From Prevotella sp. (GTDB lineage Bacteria; Bacteroidota; Bacteroidia; Bacteroidales; Bacteroidaceae), in contig JAFTGB010000041.1 in assembly GCA_017458125.1 (NCBI GenBank), forward strand, positions 98,469 to 162,468: a stretch of 64,000 nt of DNA, read 5' to 3'. Every line of letters starts with the position of its first letter. Positions within the stretch are counted from its first letter, which is position 1. Shown piece by piece: positions 52,201 to 59,404 of this stretch. Under the pieces are notes generated by a model, which saw only the letters and a list, made by a program, of their open reading frames with translations, searched no databases and was not told the origin of the DNA. A program made the translations under genes and the position numbers.

Positions 52201-52506
52201 GACCACCACGTCTTCCAGCGTGGTGTTGTCTTCCTCCATGGTCACGTTCATGTTGGCACCGGCCTTCAGCGTCTGTGCCTTGTAGCCGATGTACGACACC
52301 TTGATAGGCGTGCCGACCGGTGCGTTGACGCTGAACTTGCCGTCCACGTCGGTTACCGTGCCCTGGCCTTGGCCATAGGTGATACTCACTCCAATCAGCG
52401 GGTCGCCGTTCTTATCCTTCACGGTACCCTTGACTGCATTCTGGGCAAAGCCCGTTAGCCATAGCATACACAGCGTCATGGCTAAGAGTAGTCTTCTTGT
52501 TTGCAT
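49297..52506 (-). CDS. SusC/RagA-family TonB-dependent transporter (pair 2)
   Basis: The product is 1069 residues with a signal peptide (RLLLAMTLCMLWLTGFA). The order is the same as in pair 1: AVKGTVKDKNGDPLIGVSIT, then TLEDVVVVGYGTMKRRDLTG, then MSIRVRGGGSITQSNEPLYV, then a barrel ending YPKSRTFTFGLNVAF. It imports glycan fragments with TonB. It has its own promoter and a perfect CGTAAACGTTTACG operator. The shared SITQSNEPLYVVDG-like plug segment in both pairs points to a fairly recent common origin of this part. Confidence 0.95.
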   Translation of the reverse strand: MQTRRLLLAMTLCMLWLTGFAQNAVKGTVKDKNGDPLIGVSITYGQGQGTVTDVDGKFSVNAPVGTPIKVSYIGYKAQTLKAGANMNVTMEEDNTTLEDVVVVGYGTMKRRDLTGAVASVSGDKLASNPVATVAEALQGQLPGVNVISQDGRPGGTMSIRVRGGGSITQSNEPLYVVDGVQVSSIDDISADNIESIDVLKDAASTAIYGARGANGVILITTKGGQEGKVTVKYNMYYQIKAKPTFLDTQSAYDNVYYNWGYAKMQGDTYADGIAKYYGLGSANGNHLNEYKNMSVHNYMDDVLRTTHAWNHDASISGGTKTTKYYASINYSNNEGSLINSAFRRWGANFKLSQQITKNLRWDVDARYSEMQFKGNRYEFATQAYRYKPIDNPLGSGEPSDLGMGSASADPTYNPLTTVKDYENLRNRYRIGVNTGLTWNIIKGLTAKSEIYLSRNWSKTQNWVGGHTQGEPYNSATLTNGDGYNTRWDTTLSYEVQGLGEDHSLTVMAGNEVLSSRSNNSQIYGTNYPDEWDMNYGFGFINMTNKTNDKYTYTDGHPSHSTSWFGRVNYNYLGRYLLTATLRADGSSKFAEGNRWGYFPAAAVAWRISDEPFMKNAQSWLDNLKLRLSLGTSGNDQIASGLTETLWTTGTAVVNGENITTYVPAKTLGNPDLKWETTTSRNIGLDFSFWNGKLRGSLDYYHNSTKDVLMLVPCDPTSGFSFQMQNVAKTSNRGIELSLNYEIVRQKDWHLSFGLTYNYNKNKVDKLQDGVLASAHTNWGSTMRKPNYDYIVKEGEPVGLVQGFLSEGFYTVNDFNVVDGVWTLKPGVPDNKLDLGGDYGGPYNRPEGQVAYPGMAKFKDVDESGTVDADDATIIGHTMPKHTGGFNLSGRWKNLDFSANFTYQLGGDVYNANVMSDMKGDKDTGLGYSRLSEVSNTWKMYNTDANGDIYIVTDPTELAALNANTLYPVTHEYGITSSKFIEDASFLRLQTLTVGYTFPKVWTKKVGISNLRVYFTGGNLFCWKKYSGLDPDVNVSPNADSAYAGFPTPNYDYRSYPKSRTFTFGLNVAF

Positions 52507-52568
52507 GTTAGTTGTTTTTTAATAGATATTTGTTTTGTTTAATATGTAGTAGCTTGTTTTTAGTTTTG

Positions 52569-52633
52569 CAAAAATACGAATAAATGTCAATTCTTCCAAA
52601 TTTGTGACACTATTTATTCCGTAAACGTTTACG
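52569..52633 (-). promoter_or_regulatory. Promoter and perfect LacI-type operator of SusC2
   Basis: On the minus strand -7 TATTTTTG (52569-52576) and -33 TTTG (52597-52600) are spaced 20 bp apart. CGTAAACGTTTACG (52620-52633) is a perfect 14-bp palindrome centred 50.5 bp upstream of the -7 box. Confidence 0.85.
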
Positions 52634-52642
52634 TGGAAAATA

Positions 52643-52678
52643 GTCCGGGACGGCAAGCCAGTGCTTGCCGTCCCGGAC
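52643..52678 (-). terminator. Terminator of the pectin methylesterase gene
   Basis: A 16-bp perfect stem (52643-52658 with 52663-52678) surrounds the loop CAGT, 23 bp after the stop codon and 9 bp from the SusC2 operator. Confidence 0.8.
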
Positions 52679-52701
52679 GTGATGATATAAACGGTGTGTC
52701 G

Positions 52702-55700
52702 TTATCTGACGATGACTTTCTTGCCGTTGATGATGTAGATGCCCTTCGTGGCCTTTGCGACGCGCACGCCCTGCAGGGTGTAGATGGCACCGTCGTCAGC
52801 GGTGCTGTCCTTCTTGACGCTCTCGATGGCTGTCGTCGGGTCTTCGCCCACCTTGACGGCCTGGTTCAGACCGCCCATCTCGTTGGCGGCGCGGATGCTC
52901 CAGACGTCGGTGTCAGTCGTGCCCACGGTGCTGACGTCGAAGCTCTCGGCCGTGGTGAAGGCCACCACGCTGCCGTTCTTGCAGACGGCGTAGTTCAGTG
53001 CGTAGTCGTTGCCCTTCCACGTCAGCGTGCTGCCGCTCAGTTCGACGTTGGTCACCTGCGGAGCCTGCTCGGTGAGCAGCGTGGGAACCCAGTCGCCGAA
53101 CATCTTCGACATGTCGCTGTACTCGGCAGCCTCGGCGGCCGTCAGCACGGGGTTGTTGGCGTGGTTGTCGCCGAAGACGGTCTTGCGGCCGGTCAAGTCG
53201 ACGGTGCTGCCAGTAGCCGTCATCGAGTTGTACTCGGCGAAGCGCTTGGGCCAGCCGCCGCTCATCTCGTTCCAGCCGTCGCCCGAAGGCACGACGTTCA
53301 TCTTGGTGTCGATGAATACGGCCACGGGAGTACCCTTGCCCCACGGGCGGCCTAAGGTGTAGTTGCCGTCGACACCGCTGCCCTCGCCGTTGATGACGCA
53401 GTCCTTATAGACCCAGCCGATGGCCTTCGGCGTGGACGGCACGGCGGCGTAACCGCCAGCCATCTGGCGCAGCTCCACCTTGTTGAAGTAGGCGTCGCCC
53501 TTGCCGCACATGTAGTCGGTACGTCCGCGCACGGCACCGCCCTCGAAGTAGAACAGGCCGTTGTTGTTCGACGTCCATGTGTCCTGATAGCCGTAGAGCA
53601 GGGTGTTCTTGTAGATGGTCTTCGACGACTTGTCGTGCACGGCCAGGTTACGTCCCAGCGCGTCGTTGATGCCGCTCTTGATGGTGACGTCCTGGAAGTA
53701 GATGCCCGTGGCGCTGCCCTCTAACTGCAGCACGCCGCTGTTGCCAATCTCCTCGTACTTGTGCACCTTGCCGAACTGGCCCTGGAACAGCATGTCATCG
53801 TCGTTGGTGATGTCCTGAGTGATGATGGTGGCGTCGCGGTCTTCACCGATGAACGAGATGTTGGCTGCCGTCACGTAGGTGATGGGGTCGGGCAGGTCGC
53901 CCTCCCAGTAGGTCACGCTGCCGTCGTTGTTGGTGTGCTTGTAGTGCTTCATGGCTCCGGTGGGCAGCTTGTAGGTGCCCTTCTTCAGGAATATGCGGTA
54001 GCGCGCGGCCTTGTCGGCACGCGTGTTGGCGGCCTTGATGGCTGCCGACAGCTGCTCCACGTTCTCCACCACGGCGTCGAAGTCGGCCTTGCTGACGGTC
54101 GGGCGTGTCATGGTGGTGAAGTTGAAGGTGATGGCCTCGCTGATGTAGTTGTCCGTCAGGTCGCTCACCGTGTTGGCGGGCAGGGTGAAGGTGTAGGCGG
54201 TGCCGTACTGCAGACCCTTGTACTCGAAGGTGACTACCTTGCCGCTGACCACGGGTGTCAGCTCGGCGGTGCCTAAGGTGGCCTTGGTGTCGGCCTTCAC
54301 CTTGACGCGCTCGTCGAAGGTCAGCACCACCTTGCCGTTGCCTGAGGCCCCTGTAGCGTCCTTGGCCGGTACGCTCGACACGAGGACGGGCGCCTTGCCG
54401 TCGTCGATGAGCTTTGGCGTGCCGGTGATGAAGAACATGGCCAGCGTGTTGCCGTCGTTGGCCGAGGACGAGCCGTCCACCTTCGACGTCTTGTCGGCCT
54501 TCATGCGGATGTAGAGTTCCTGCTGGTTGTTGCAGGCTGCGGGCAGCTTGCCGCTGTACGAGGCTGCGTTCTTGGCGCCCTCCATGGTGATGCTGCCCAC
54601 CTTGGTCCACTCGCTGCCGTTCAGCGAGTATTCCACGTCGTAGGTCTGGTAGGCGTTGTAGTTATACATCATGTCGAACTGCACGTTGATGTTCTCGAAG
54701 GCCCCGGCGTTCACCTTGGTCTGCCAGTGCCAGTAGCCCACGTCGCCTTCCTTCGCTCCCGTGCGCCAGTTGACGGCGGCACCCTTGAAGCTCTCGTAGC
54801 CGCCGGCAGCCTCTGCCGACTTGTCCAACCAGCCGCTGGTCTCGCCCGTCTCGGTGTTCGTCAGCATCAGCACGTCGGCGTCGTTGTCCTGGGCGGCAAA
54901 GTCGGCCTTGCGGCCGTTGCTGCCTTTCAGGTAGAAGTCCCAGCCGGCTATGATGTCGGCCTCGGTGTAGTGGGCCGTCAGGCTGATGTCCTGCGTCATC
55001 TTGACGGTCATCTCGCTGTTCGTCGTGTTGTCGCTCCAGTTGGTGAACGTCACCAGGTCGGTGTACTGGTTGGCCGTGAGCACCACGGTGGCGCCCTCCT
55101 CGTACATCCACTTGCCGTCCACCACGTCAGGCTGCGGGCTGACGGCGACCATGTAGTCGTTGGTGCCGTCGACGGTCACGTTCAGGGCGTAGGTGTTGAC
55201 CTTCTTGAAGTTGGCGGTCAGCACGCTGTTGGCGTTGACCGTGTACTTGAACTTAGGCTCGGTGGACAGCTCGGCACCCGTGGCGTCGGTCCAGTTCACA
55301 AAGTCGTAGCCGAAGTTCTCGGTGGCCGTCAGCGTGACCTCGCTGCCTGCCTCGTAGTCGTCGGACTGCGGGTAGATGTTGACGCTGCCACCCTCGGCAG
55401 GCGAAGCAGTGGCGGTCAGCGTGTACTTGGCTACGGCTGCTGCCGTACCATTGACGACACCCTCGATGGACACCTGGGCGATGCCGCCGGCTTTGCCGTT
55501 GCCCACACCGATGGTTCCCATCACCGACAGGGTCTCGCCCGACGTCAGTGCCTGCTGCTGGGCCTCGGTCAGCGTAATCTCCACAAGGCCGTTCACGGCG
55601 TAGTCAGTGCTGCTGCCGAATTTGTCGTCAGCCTGCGTCTTGTTGTTGCGCGGGGCGGTATAGGTGCCCAGCTTCATGGCCTCGCCGTCGCCGACCTTGG

Positions 55701-57222
55701 CCGATATGTTGACACCGCTCTGCGCGTCGGTGCCGAAGCGCACGATGTAGGCACTGATTTTCTTCGGGGTGAAGGTCAGTCCGGCAGCGGGTTTCAGGGT
55801 CCACGTCACGTAGTCGTTGCCGTCGTTGGTGGGACGCATCTGCGGGAAGACGATGCCCGGCGACACCGTGCTGGTACCCGTGGCGTTCTCGTTGCCGTTC
55901 TGGTCCATCAGCCTGACGGCTCCCAGCTCCACGCCCTTGGCCGAGAAGACACCGTCCGGTGTGGCGGTGGCGGTGGAGTAGTTGGCGGGGTCGGACATCG
56001 GCCATGTCACCGTTGCTGCCTCGTTGGTGTACGTCTTGCCGCCTTGGCTCTGCACTACGGGCAGCACGGTCCGGATGTAGCGGTAGTAGCTGCCGTCGCC
56101 GATGACGATGTCGATGGTCTCAGCCTTGTTGGCCACCTCGTAGCTGATGGTGGTGCCGCTGGCCGTATAGTCGGTCTGGCCGTCGATGGTCGTTGTCGTG
56201 GGTGCGCTGAAGGCCTCCATCGAGACGGTGGCTCCCTTGCAGGACGGTATGGTCCACTTGGTGCCGCTGTTCAGCTGTGCCCAGTCATTCCAGTTGCCGT
56301 TGGCGAATTTGCCGCCGTTGTTGGTGTCGAAGTCGGCCTTCACGTCGATGATCTTGCCGTTGACGGTGGCCTGTGTCACCCAGATGCCCGTGGCGTTCTG
56401 GTAGGCCACGGTGGGCGCGCCCTGGTCGCGGCGCAGCGTCCATGTCAGGGTCACGGGCTCCGTGCGGTCGCTGAGGCTCACCTCGTTGGCGGAGAACTTA
56501 GCCGTCAGCGTGACGTCCTTGTCGGGCACGGTGTACTCCGTGCCGGGGGCGTAGTCTTTAGTGCCGTCGGTCCAGGCGGTCAGCGTCTTGCCCTCCACAT
56601 ATAAGGTGAAGTTCTTGGGCAGTGTCAGCTTGCTGCCTACCTCCTGCTTGACGGCGGCGGGCACGGCACCCGTGGCTTCGCCCGAGGCGAAGGTGACGGT
56701 GGCGTCGCTGGCTAATTGCGAGGGGTCTACACTCTCGACCGAGATGAACGGGCAGTAGCCGTTGTAGGTGACGGTCAGCGTGGTGGCTGCCGTACCCTTG
56801 TAGACGGTGTAGCTGATGTTTTCCTCCATGTTGTTGTGCCAGCAGTTGGCGTTGCCTGCGGTCAGCGCGGTGCTGTTGCCGGCAGCGTCGACGATGGTGC
56901 CGTCCTGGGCGCCAAACTGGCAGTTGCCCAGGCCCACCTTGACAGGGCCGTCGACGGGAATGGTGAATACGCAGTTCACCCAGCCGTGGTCTTTGTCGTT
57001 CCAGCGTGCCGCCTTGACGGTGAAGGTGGCCGTGGCGTCGTCTGCTGCCGTGGCGGTGTAGGTGCCGTCGGCTGCTACCTTGACACCGAAGTTGTTGGTG
57101 TTGCTGTCAAACACGTCGGTGTTCGTCAGCTGCACCTTGAAGCTGGTGGCGGTAGCACTCGTGGCCATTCCTAACAGAGTCAGGAACAGCCAGGCGAAAT
57201 GTCTGATTTTTTTGTTAACCAT
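52702..57222 (-). CDS. Large multidomain pectin methylesterase (CE8)
   Basis: The product is 1506 residues with a signal peptide (HFAWLFLTLLGMATSATA). Beta-rich modules fill the first 950 residues, including InlB-like B repeats near 640 (AEGGSVNIYPQSDDYEAGSE, then FGYDFVNWTDATG) and a second one near 720. A Big_5-like domain is near 985 (PVLVSSVPAKDATGASGNGK). The CE8 beta-helix fills the rest up to the C-terminal motif. Catalytic landmarks are LLYGYQDTWTS, GRTDYMCGKGDAYF with its Asp in place of the usual DFIFG, and YTLGRPWGKG. It ends KGIYIINGKKVIVR. It should remove methyl groups from pectin before PL1 and GH28 attack. It has its own operator-bearing promoter. Confidence 0.87.
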   Translation of the reverse strand: MVNKKIRHFAWLFLTLLGMATSATATSFKVQLTNTDVFDSNTNNFGVKVAADGTYTATAADDATATFTVKAARWNDKDHGWVNCVFTIPVDGPVKVGLGNCQFGAQDGTIVDAAGNSTALTAGNANCWHNNMEENISYTVYKGTAATTLTVTYNGYCPFISVESVDPSQLASDATVTFASGEATGAVPAAVKQEVGSKLTLPKNFTLYVEGKTLTAWTDGTKDYAPGTEYTVPDKDVTLTAKFSANEVSLSDRTEPVTLTWTLRRDQGAPTVAYQNATGIWVTQATVNGKIIDVKADFDTNNGGKFANGNWNDWAQLNSGTKWTIPSCKGATVSMEAFSAPTTTTIDGQTDYTASGTTISYEVANKAETIDIVIGDGSYYRYIRTVLPVVQSQGGKTYTNEAATVTWPMSDPANYSTATATPDGVFSAKGVELGAVRLMDQNGNENATGTSTVSPGIVFPQMRPTNDGNDYVTWTLKPAAGLTFTPKKISAYIVRFGTDAQSGVNISAKVGDGEAMKLGTYTAPRNNKTQADDKFGSSTDYAVNGLVEITLTEAQQQALTSGETLSVMGTIGVGNGKAGGIAQVSIEGVVNGTAAAVAKYTLTATASPAEGGSVNIYPQSDDYEAGSEVTLTATENFGYDFVNWTDATGAELSTEPKFKYTVNANSVLTANFKKVNTYALNVTVDGTNDYMVAVSPQPDVVDGKWMYEEGATVVLTANQYTDLVTFTNWSDNTTNSEMTVKMTQDISLTAHYTEADIIAGWDFYLKGSNGRKADFAAQDNDADVLMLTNTETGETSGWLDKSAEAAGGYESFKGAAVNWRTGAKEGDVGYWHWQTKVNAGAFENINVQFDMMYNYNAYQTYDVEYSLNGSEWTKVGSITMEGAKNAASYSGKLPAACNNQQELYIRMKADKTSKVDGSSSANDGNTLAMFFITGTPKLIDDGKAPVLVSSVPAKDATGASGNGKVVLTFDERVKVKADTKATLGTAELTPVVSGKVVTFEYKGLQYGTAYTFTLPANTVSDLTDNYISEAITFNFTTMTRPTVSKADFDAVVENVEQLSAAIKAANTRADKAARYRIFLKKGTYKLPTGAMKHYKHTNNDGSVTYWEGDLPDPITYVTAANISFIGEDRDATIITQDITNDDDMLFQGQFGKVHKYEEIGNSGVLQLEGSATGIYFQDVTIKSGINDALGRNLAVHDKSSKTIYKNTLLYGYQDTWTSNNNGLFYFEGGAVRGRTDYMCGKGDAYFNKVELRQMAGGYAAVPSTPKAIGWVYKDCVINGEGSGVDGNYTLGRPWGKGTPVAVFIDTKMNVVPSGDGWNEMSGGWPKRFAEYNSMTATGSTVDLTGRKTVFGDNHANNPVLTAAEAAEYSDMSKMFGDWVPTLLTEQAPQVTNVELSGSTLTWKGNDYALNYAVCKNGSVVAFTTAESFDVSTVGTTDTDVWSIRAANEMGGLNQAVKVGEDPTTAIESVKKDSTADDGAIYTLQGVRVAKATKGIYIINGKKVIVR

Positions 57223-57284
57223 AAATGTTGTTTTTTAGTTATTGAATAATGTGTTGTCGGTCGCAGTGATTTGTTTTAGTGCTG

Positions 57285-57361
57285 CAAAGATAACGAAAAA
57301 AAGTGAAAGGGTCGAATGGCTGTAGTTCAAAATTCTGTTAAATTTCCCGTAAACGTTTACG
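57285..57361 (-). promoter_or_regulatory. Promoter and perfect LacI-type operator of the methylesterase gene
   Basis: On the minus strand -7 is TATCTTTG (57285-57292) and a -33-like TTCG (57313-57316) lies 20 bp away. CGTAAACGTTTACG (57348-57361) is a perfect palindrome centred 62.5 bp upstream of the -7 box. Confidence 0.8.
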
Positions 57362-57403
57362 GACATCCTACCCGTCAGCAGCTCCGTCATGAGCCTCACC
57401 AGC

Positions 57404-57450
57404 AAAATTCTGACCATCAGCATGAAAATTCTGACCATCAGAATTTTCGT
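57404..57450. repeat. Direct repeat AAAATTCTGACCATCAG, two copies
   Basis: Two copies lie 22 bp apart, and the second runs into GAATTTTCGTGCTGA. The word CTGACCATCAGAATTTT also occurs at 4094-4110, upstream of the other 61-bp hairpin, so the two loci share more than the hairpin. Confidence 0.75.
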
Positions 57451-57543
57451 GCTGAACGTAGTAACTTTTAGTAACCTGTCCACCACGTTTCTGTATGTCT
57501 CGTTTCATACGCGCGCGTGTGTATATTGCTGGAAATTTTTTTT

Positions 57544-57604
57544 ACCCTCACCCACTGCACCCACAACACTGGACTTCAGTGTTGTGGGTGCAGTGGGTGA
57601 GGGT
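57544..57604. repeat. 61-bp perfect hairpin element, copy 2
   Basis: Arms of 28 nt (57544-57571 and 57577-57604) are exact reverse complements around GACTT, the reverse complement of copy 1's loop. Runs of eight T flank it on both sides in plus-strand reading. It sits between the PL1 stop and the methylesterase promoter region. Because the T-run is on the plus strand and both neighbours are on the minus strand, simple terminator function is doubtful here. Confidence 0.9.
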
Positions 57605-57633
57605 GTTTTTTTTGTTTAGCTATCCAGCGTTTT

Positions 57634-59364
57634 TTACCTGACGAAGGTCTTGCGGCTCTTCTTGGTGCCGTCCTGATAGCGGGTGGTCTCGATGACGACG
57701 CCCTGGCGCGGCTGGTCAATGCGGATGCCCTGCAGCGTGGTGTACTCGACAGACTCCACCTCTGCCGTGGCGGCGATGGTGCTGATGGCCGTGGGGGTAA
57801 ATGCCGGGTAGTATTCGTCCACGCTCGTCAGTGCGTCTTTGTTGCCATTTTTCATAATCTCTTCCACCAGCGAGTTGGCATAGACCTCTATGTTGGTGTA
57901 CCAGCCACGTGGGTCAATGGTGTAGCTGTTGCCGTCGCTCTTATCGTTAGGGTTCAGCCCGTTGGCCAGTTCCCAGGCGTCGGGGATGCCGTCGCCGTCA
58001 GAATCGTAGTCGGCAGGATGCTGCCCCGTGGGGAAGGTCTCCTCCGTATAGCCGTTGGCATCGGAAACCCTGTCGATGAGTCCCTTCTTCTTGGTGACGC
58101 TACCCGTGTAGGTGGCTGTGCCGTCGTGGGCTTCCGTCATGTAACGGGCGTCGACCTCGTCACGATGGAGCGAGGCACCGGCGTATGCCAGCACCTTGTC
58201 GAAAGCCGTTGCGGCTACATGGGTCGTTATCTCGCCAATGGGAGCCATCGGACTGTCCAGTTTGATGGGCAGGCAGTCGACACCGTTGATGTTGGTGTAT
58301 TCCAGGTTCTCGCCGTAGTAGTGGTTGGGGTCTTTCGTGTACTTGAGGCCGTTGTACGTCACCACGCCAGTGTCATAGCTGACGTTCGTCCAGTCGTAGT
58401 TTTCACTGTTGTTCATCCGATTGCCGTTGATGTAGTAGCGGCTGGTCATGTCCCAGTACTTCTTGTTGTCGCTCGACGACGTGCTGTTGGCTATCGACAC
58501 CGTCGTGACGCGGCTCGTGGTGCCTGCCGGACCCGTCTTGTAGTAGTTGTTCACCATGTTGACATAGCCGCCGCCAGGTCCGCCATAGCAGCCGTTGCTG
58601 CAGTTGTAAACGACGCAGTTGCGGAAGTCGACGTTCTCGGACTGGACGGCATTCTGCCACTGGTACTGGCTGTACAGCTTGTTGCTGGTATATCCTGTCC
58701 AGTCGTAGCGTGCACCGTTGAAGCGCGGTGCGCGGTTGGCCACGTGGGCTATCAGGTTGTGGTGGAACGAGGCAAGCTTGCCACCCCAGATGCCGCCATA
58801 GCCGTGGGCGCCCTTGCCGTGTCCGGCATTCACCAGACTCTCGGCAACGGTACACCACTGCATGGTGAAATTGTTGTTGTCGTAGAACGAGGCCACCTCG
58901 TCAATGCTCCACGAGAACGAGCAGTGGTCGAGGATGATGCCCGTCTTGTTGCGCTGCCATGAGGCGTCGGCACCCTCGTTGACGTCCTTCTCCTCGCCGC
59001 GGCGGAAGCGGATGAAGCGGACGATGTTGTTGGCGCCGGGCTGTACGGTATAGTATCGGACAGTGATGCCGGGGTAGGGGGCCGTCTGGCCGAGGATGGT
59101 GATGTTGTCCTTGAACTTGAGGTCGCTACGGAGTGCGATGACTCCCGCCACGTCGAAGACGACGGTGCGGTTGGCGGAACTCACGGCCTGTCGCAACGAC
59201 CCCGTGCCGGAGTCGTTCAGGTTGGTAACATGGACGACGGTCTTGCCGCGCCCGCCGGTGACATAGCGTCCGTGTCCCTCGGCGCCGGGGAAGGCAGGTA
59301 CGCCGTCAGCCATGGCCGTCACAGAGATGGCCAGTGCGGCTAATGTGAACAGTTGTTTCTTCAT
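57634..59364 (-). CDS. PL1 pectate lyase
   Basis: The product is 576 residues from ATG 59364, with a signal peptide (KKQLFTLAALAISVTAMA). The beta-helix landmarks are AFPGAEGHGRYVTGGRGKTV, ILDHCSFSWSIDEVASFYD, GHGKGAHGYGGIWGGKLASF and ANRAPRFNGARYDW, then a DSDGDGIPDAWELANGLN repeat. It is a different branch from the two PL1 genes at 32892-36940 (HGRYV and APRFNG in place of FGRYA and TPRLGP), close to PL1 forms often found with GH28-GH105 or GH43 partners. The end reads LQGIRIDQPRQGVVIE with extra basic residues. It follows the GH28-GH105 gene by 40 bp and probably shares its promoter. Confidence 0.9.
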   Translation of the reverse strand: MKKQLFTLAALAISVTAMADGVPAFPGAEGHGRYVTGGRGKTVVHVTNLNDSGTGSLRQAVSSANRTVVFDVAGVIALRSDLKFKDNITILGQTAPYPGITVRYYTVQPGANNIVRFIRFRRGEEKDVNEGADASWQRNKTGIILDHCSFSWSIDEVASFYDNNNFTMQWCTVAESLVNAGHGKGAHGYGGIWGGKLASFHHNLIAHVANRAPRFNGARYDWTGYTSNKLYSQYQWQNAVQSENVDFRNCVVYNCSNGCYGGPGGGYVNMVNNYYKTGPAGTTSRVTTVSIANSTSSSDNKKYWDMTSRYYINGNRMNNSENYDWTNVSYDTGVVTYNGLKYTKDPNHYYGENLEYTNINGVDCLPIKLDSPMAPIGEITTHVAATAFDKVLAYAGASLHRDEVDARYMTEAHDGTATYTGSVTKKKGLIDRVSDANGYTEETFPTGQHPADYDSDGDGIPDAWELANGLNPNDKSDGNSYTIDPRGWYTNIEVYANSLVEEIMKNGNKDALTSVDEYYPAFTPTAISTIAATAEVESVEYTTLQGIRIDQPRQGVVIETTRYQDGTKKSRKTFVR

Positions 59365-59404
59365 TATACCTTCTCTGCAATTTTCTACTATCAATTATCA
59401 CTTA

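Noticed and set aside
54727-56604. A 625-codon plus-strand open frame opposite the methylesterase gene
   Set aside because: It is the antisense shadow of a GC-rich coding region. It has no family resemblance, no signal peptide and no promoter, and the minus-strand protein is clearly recognised.
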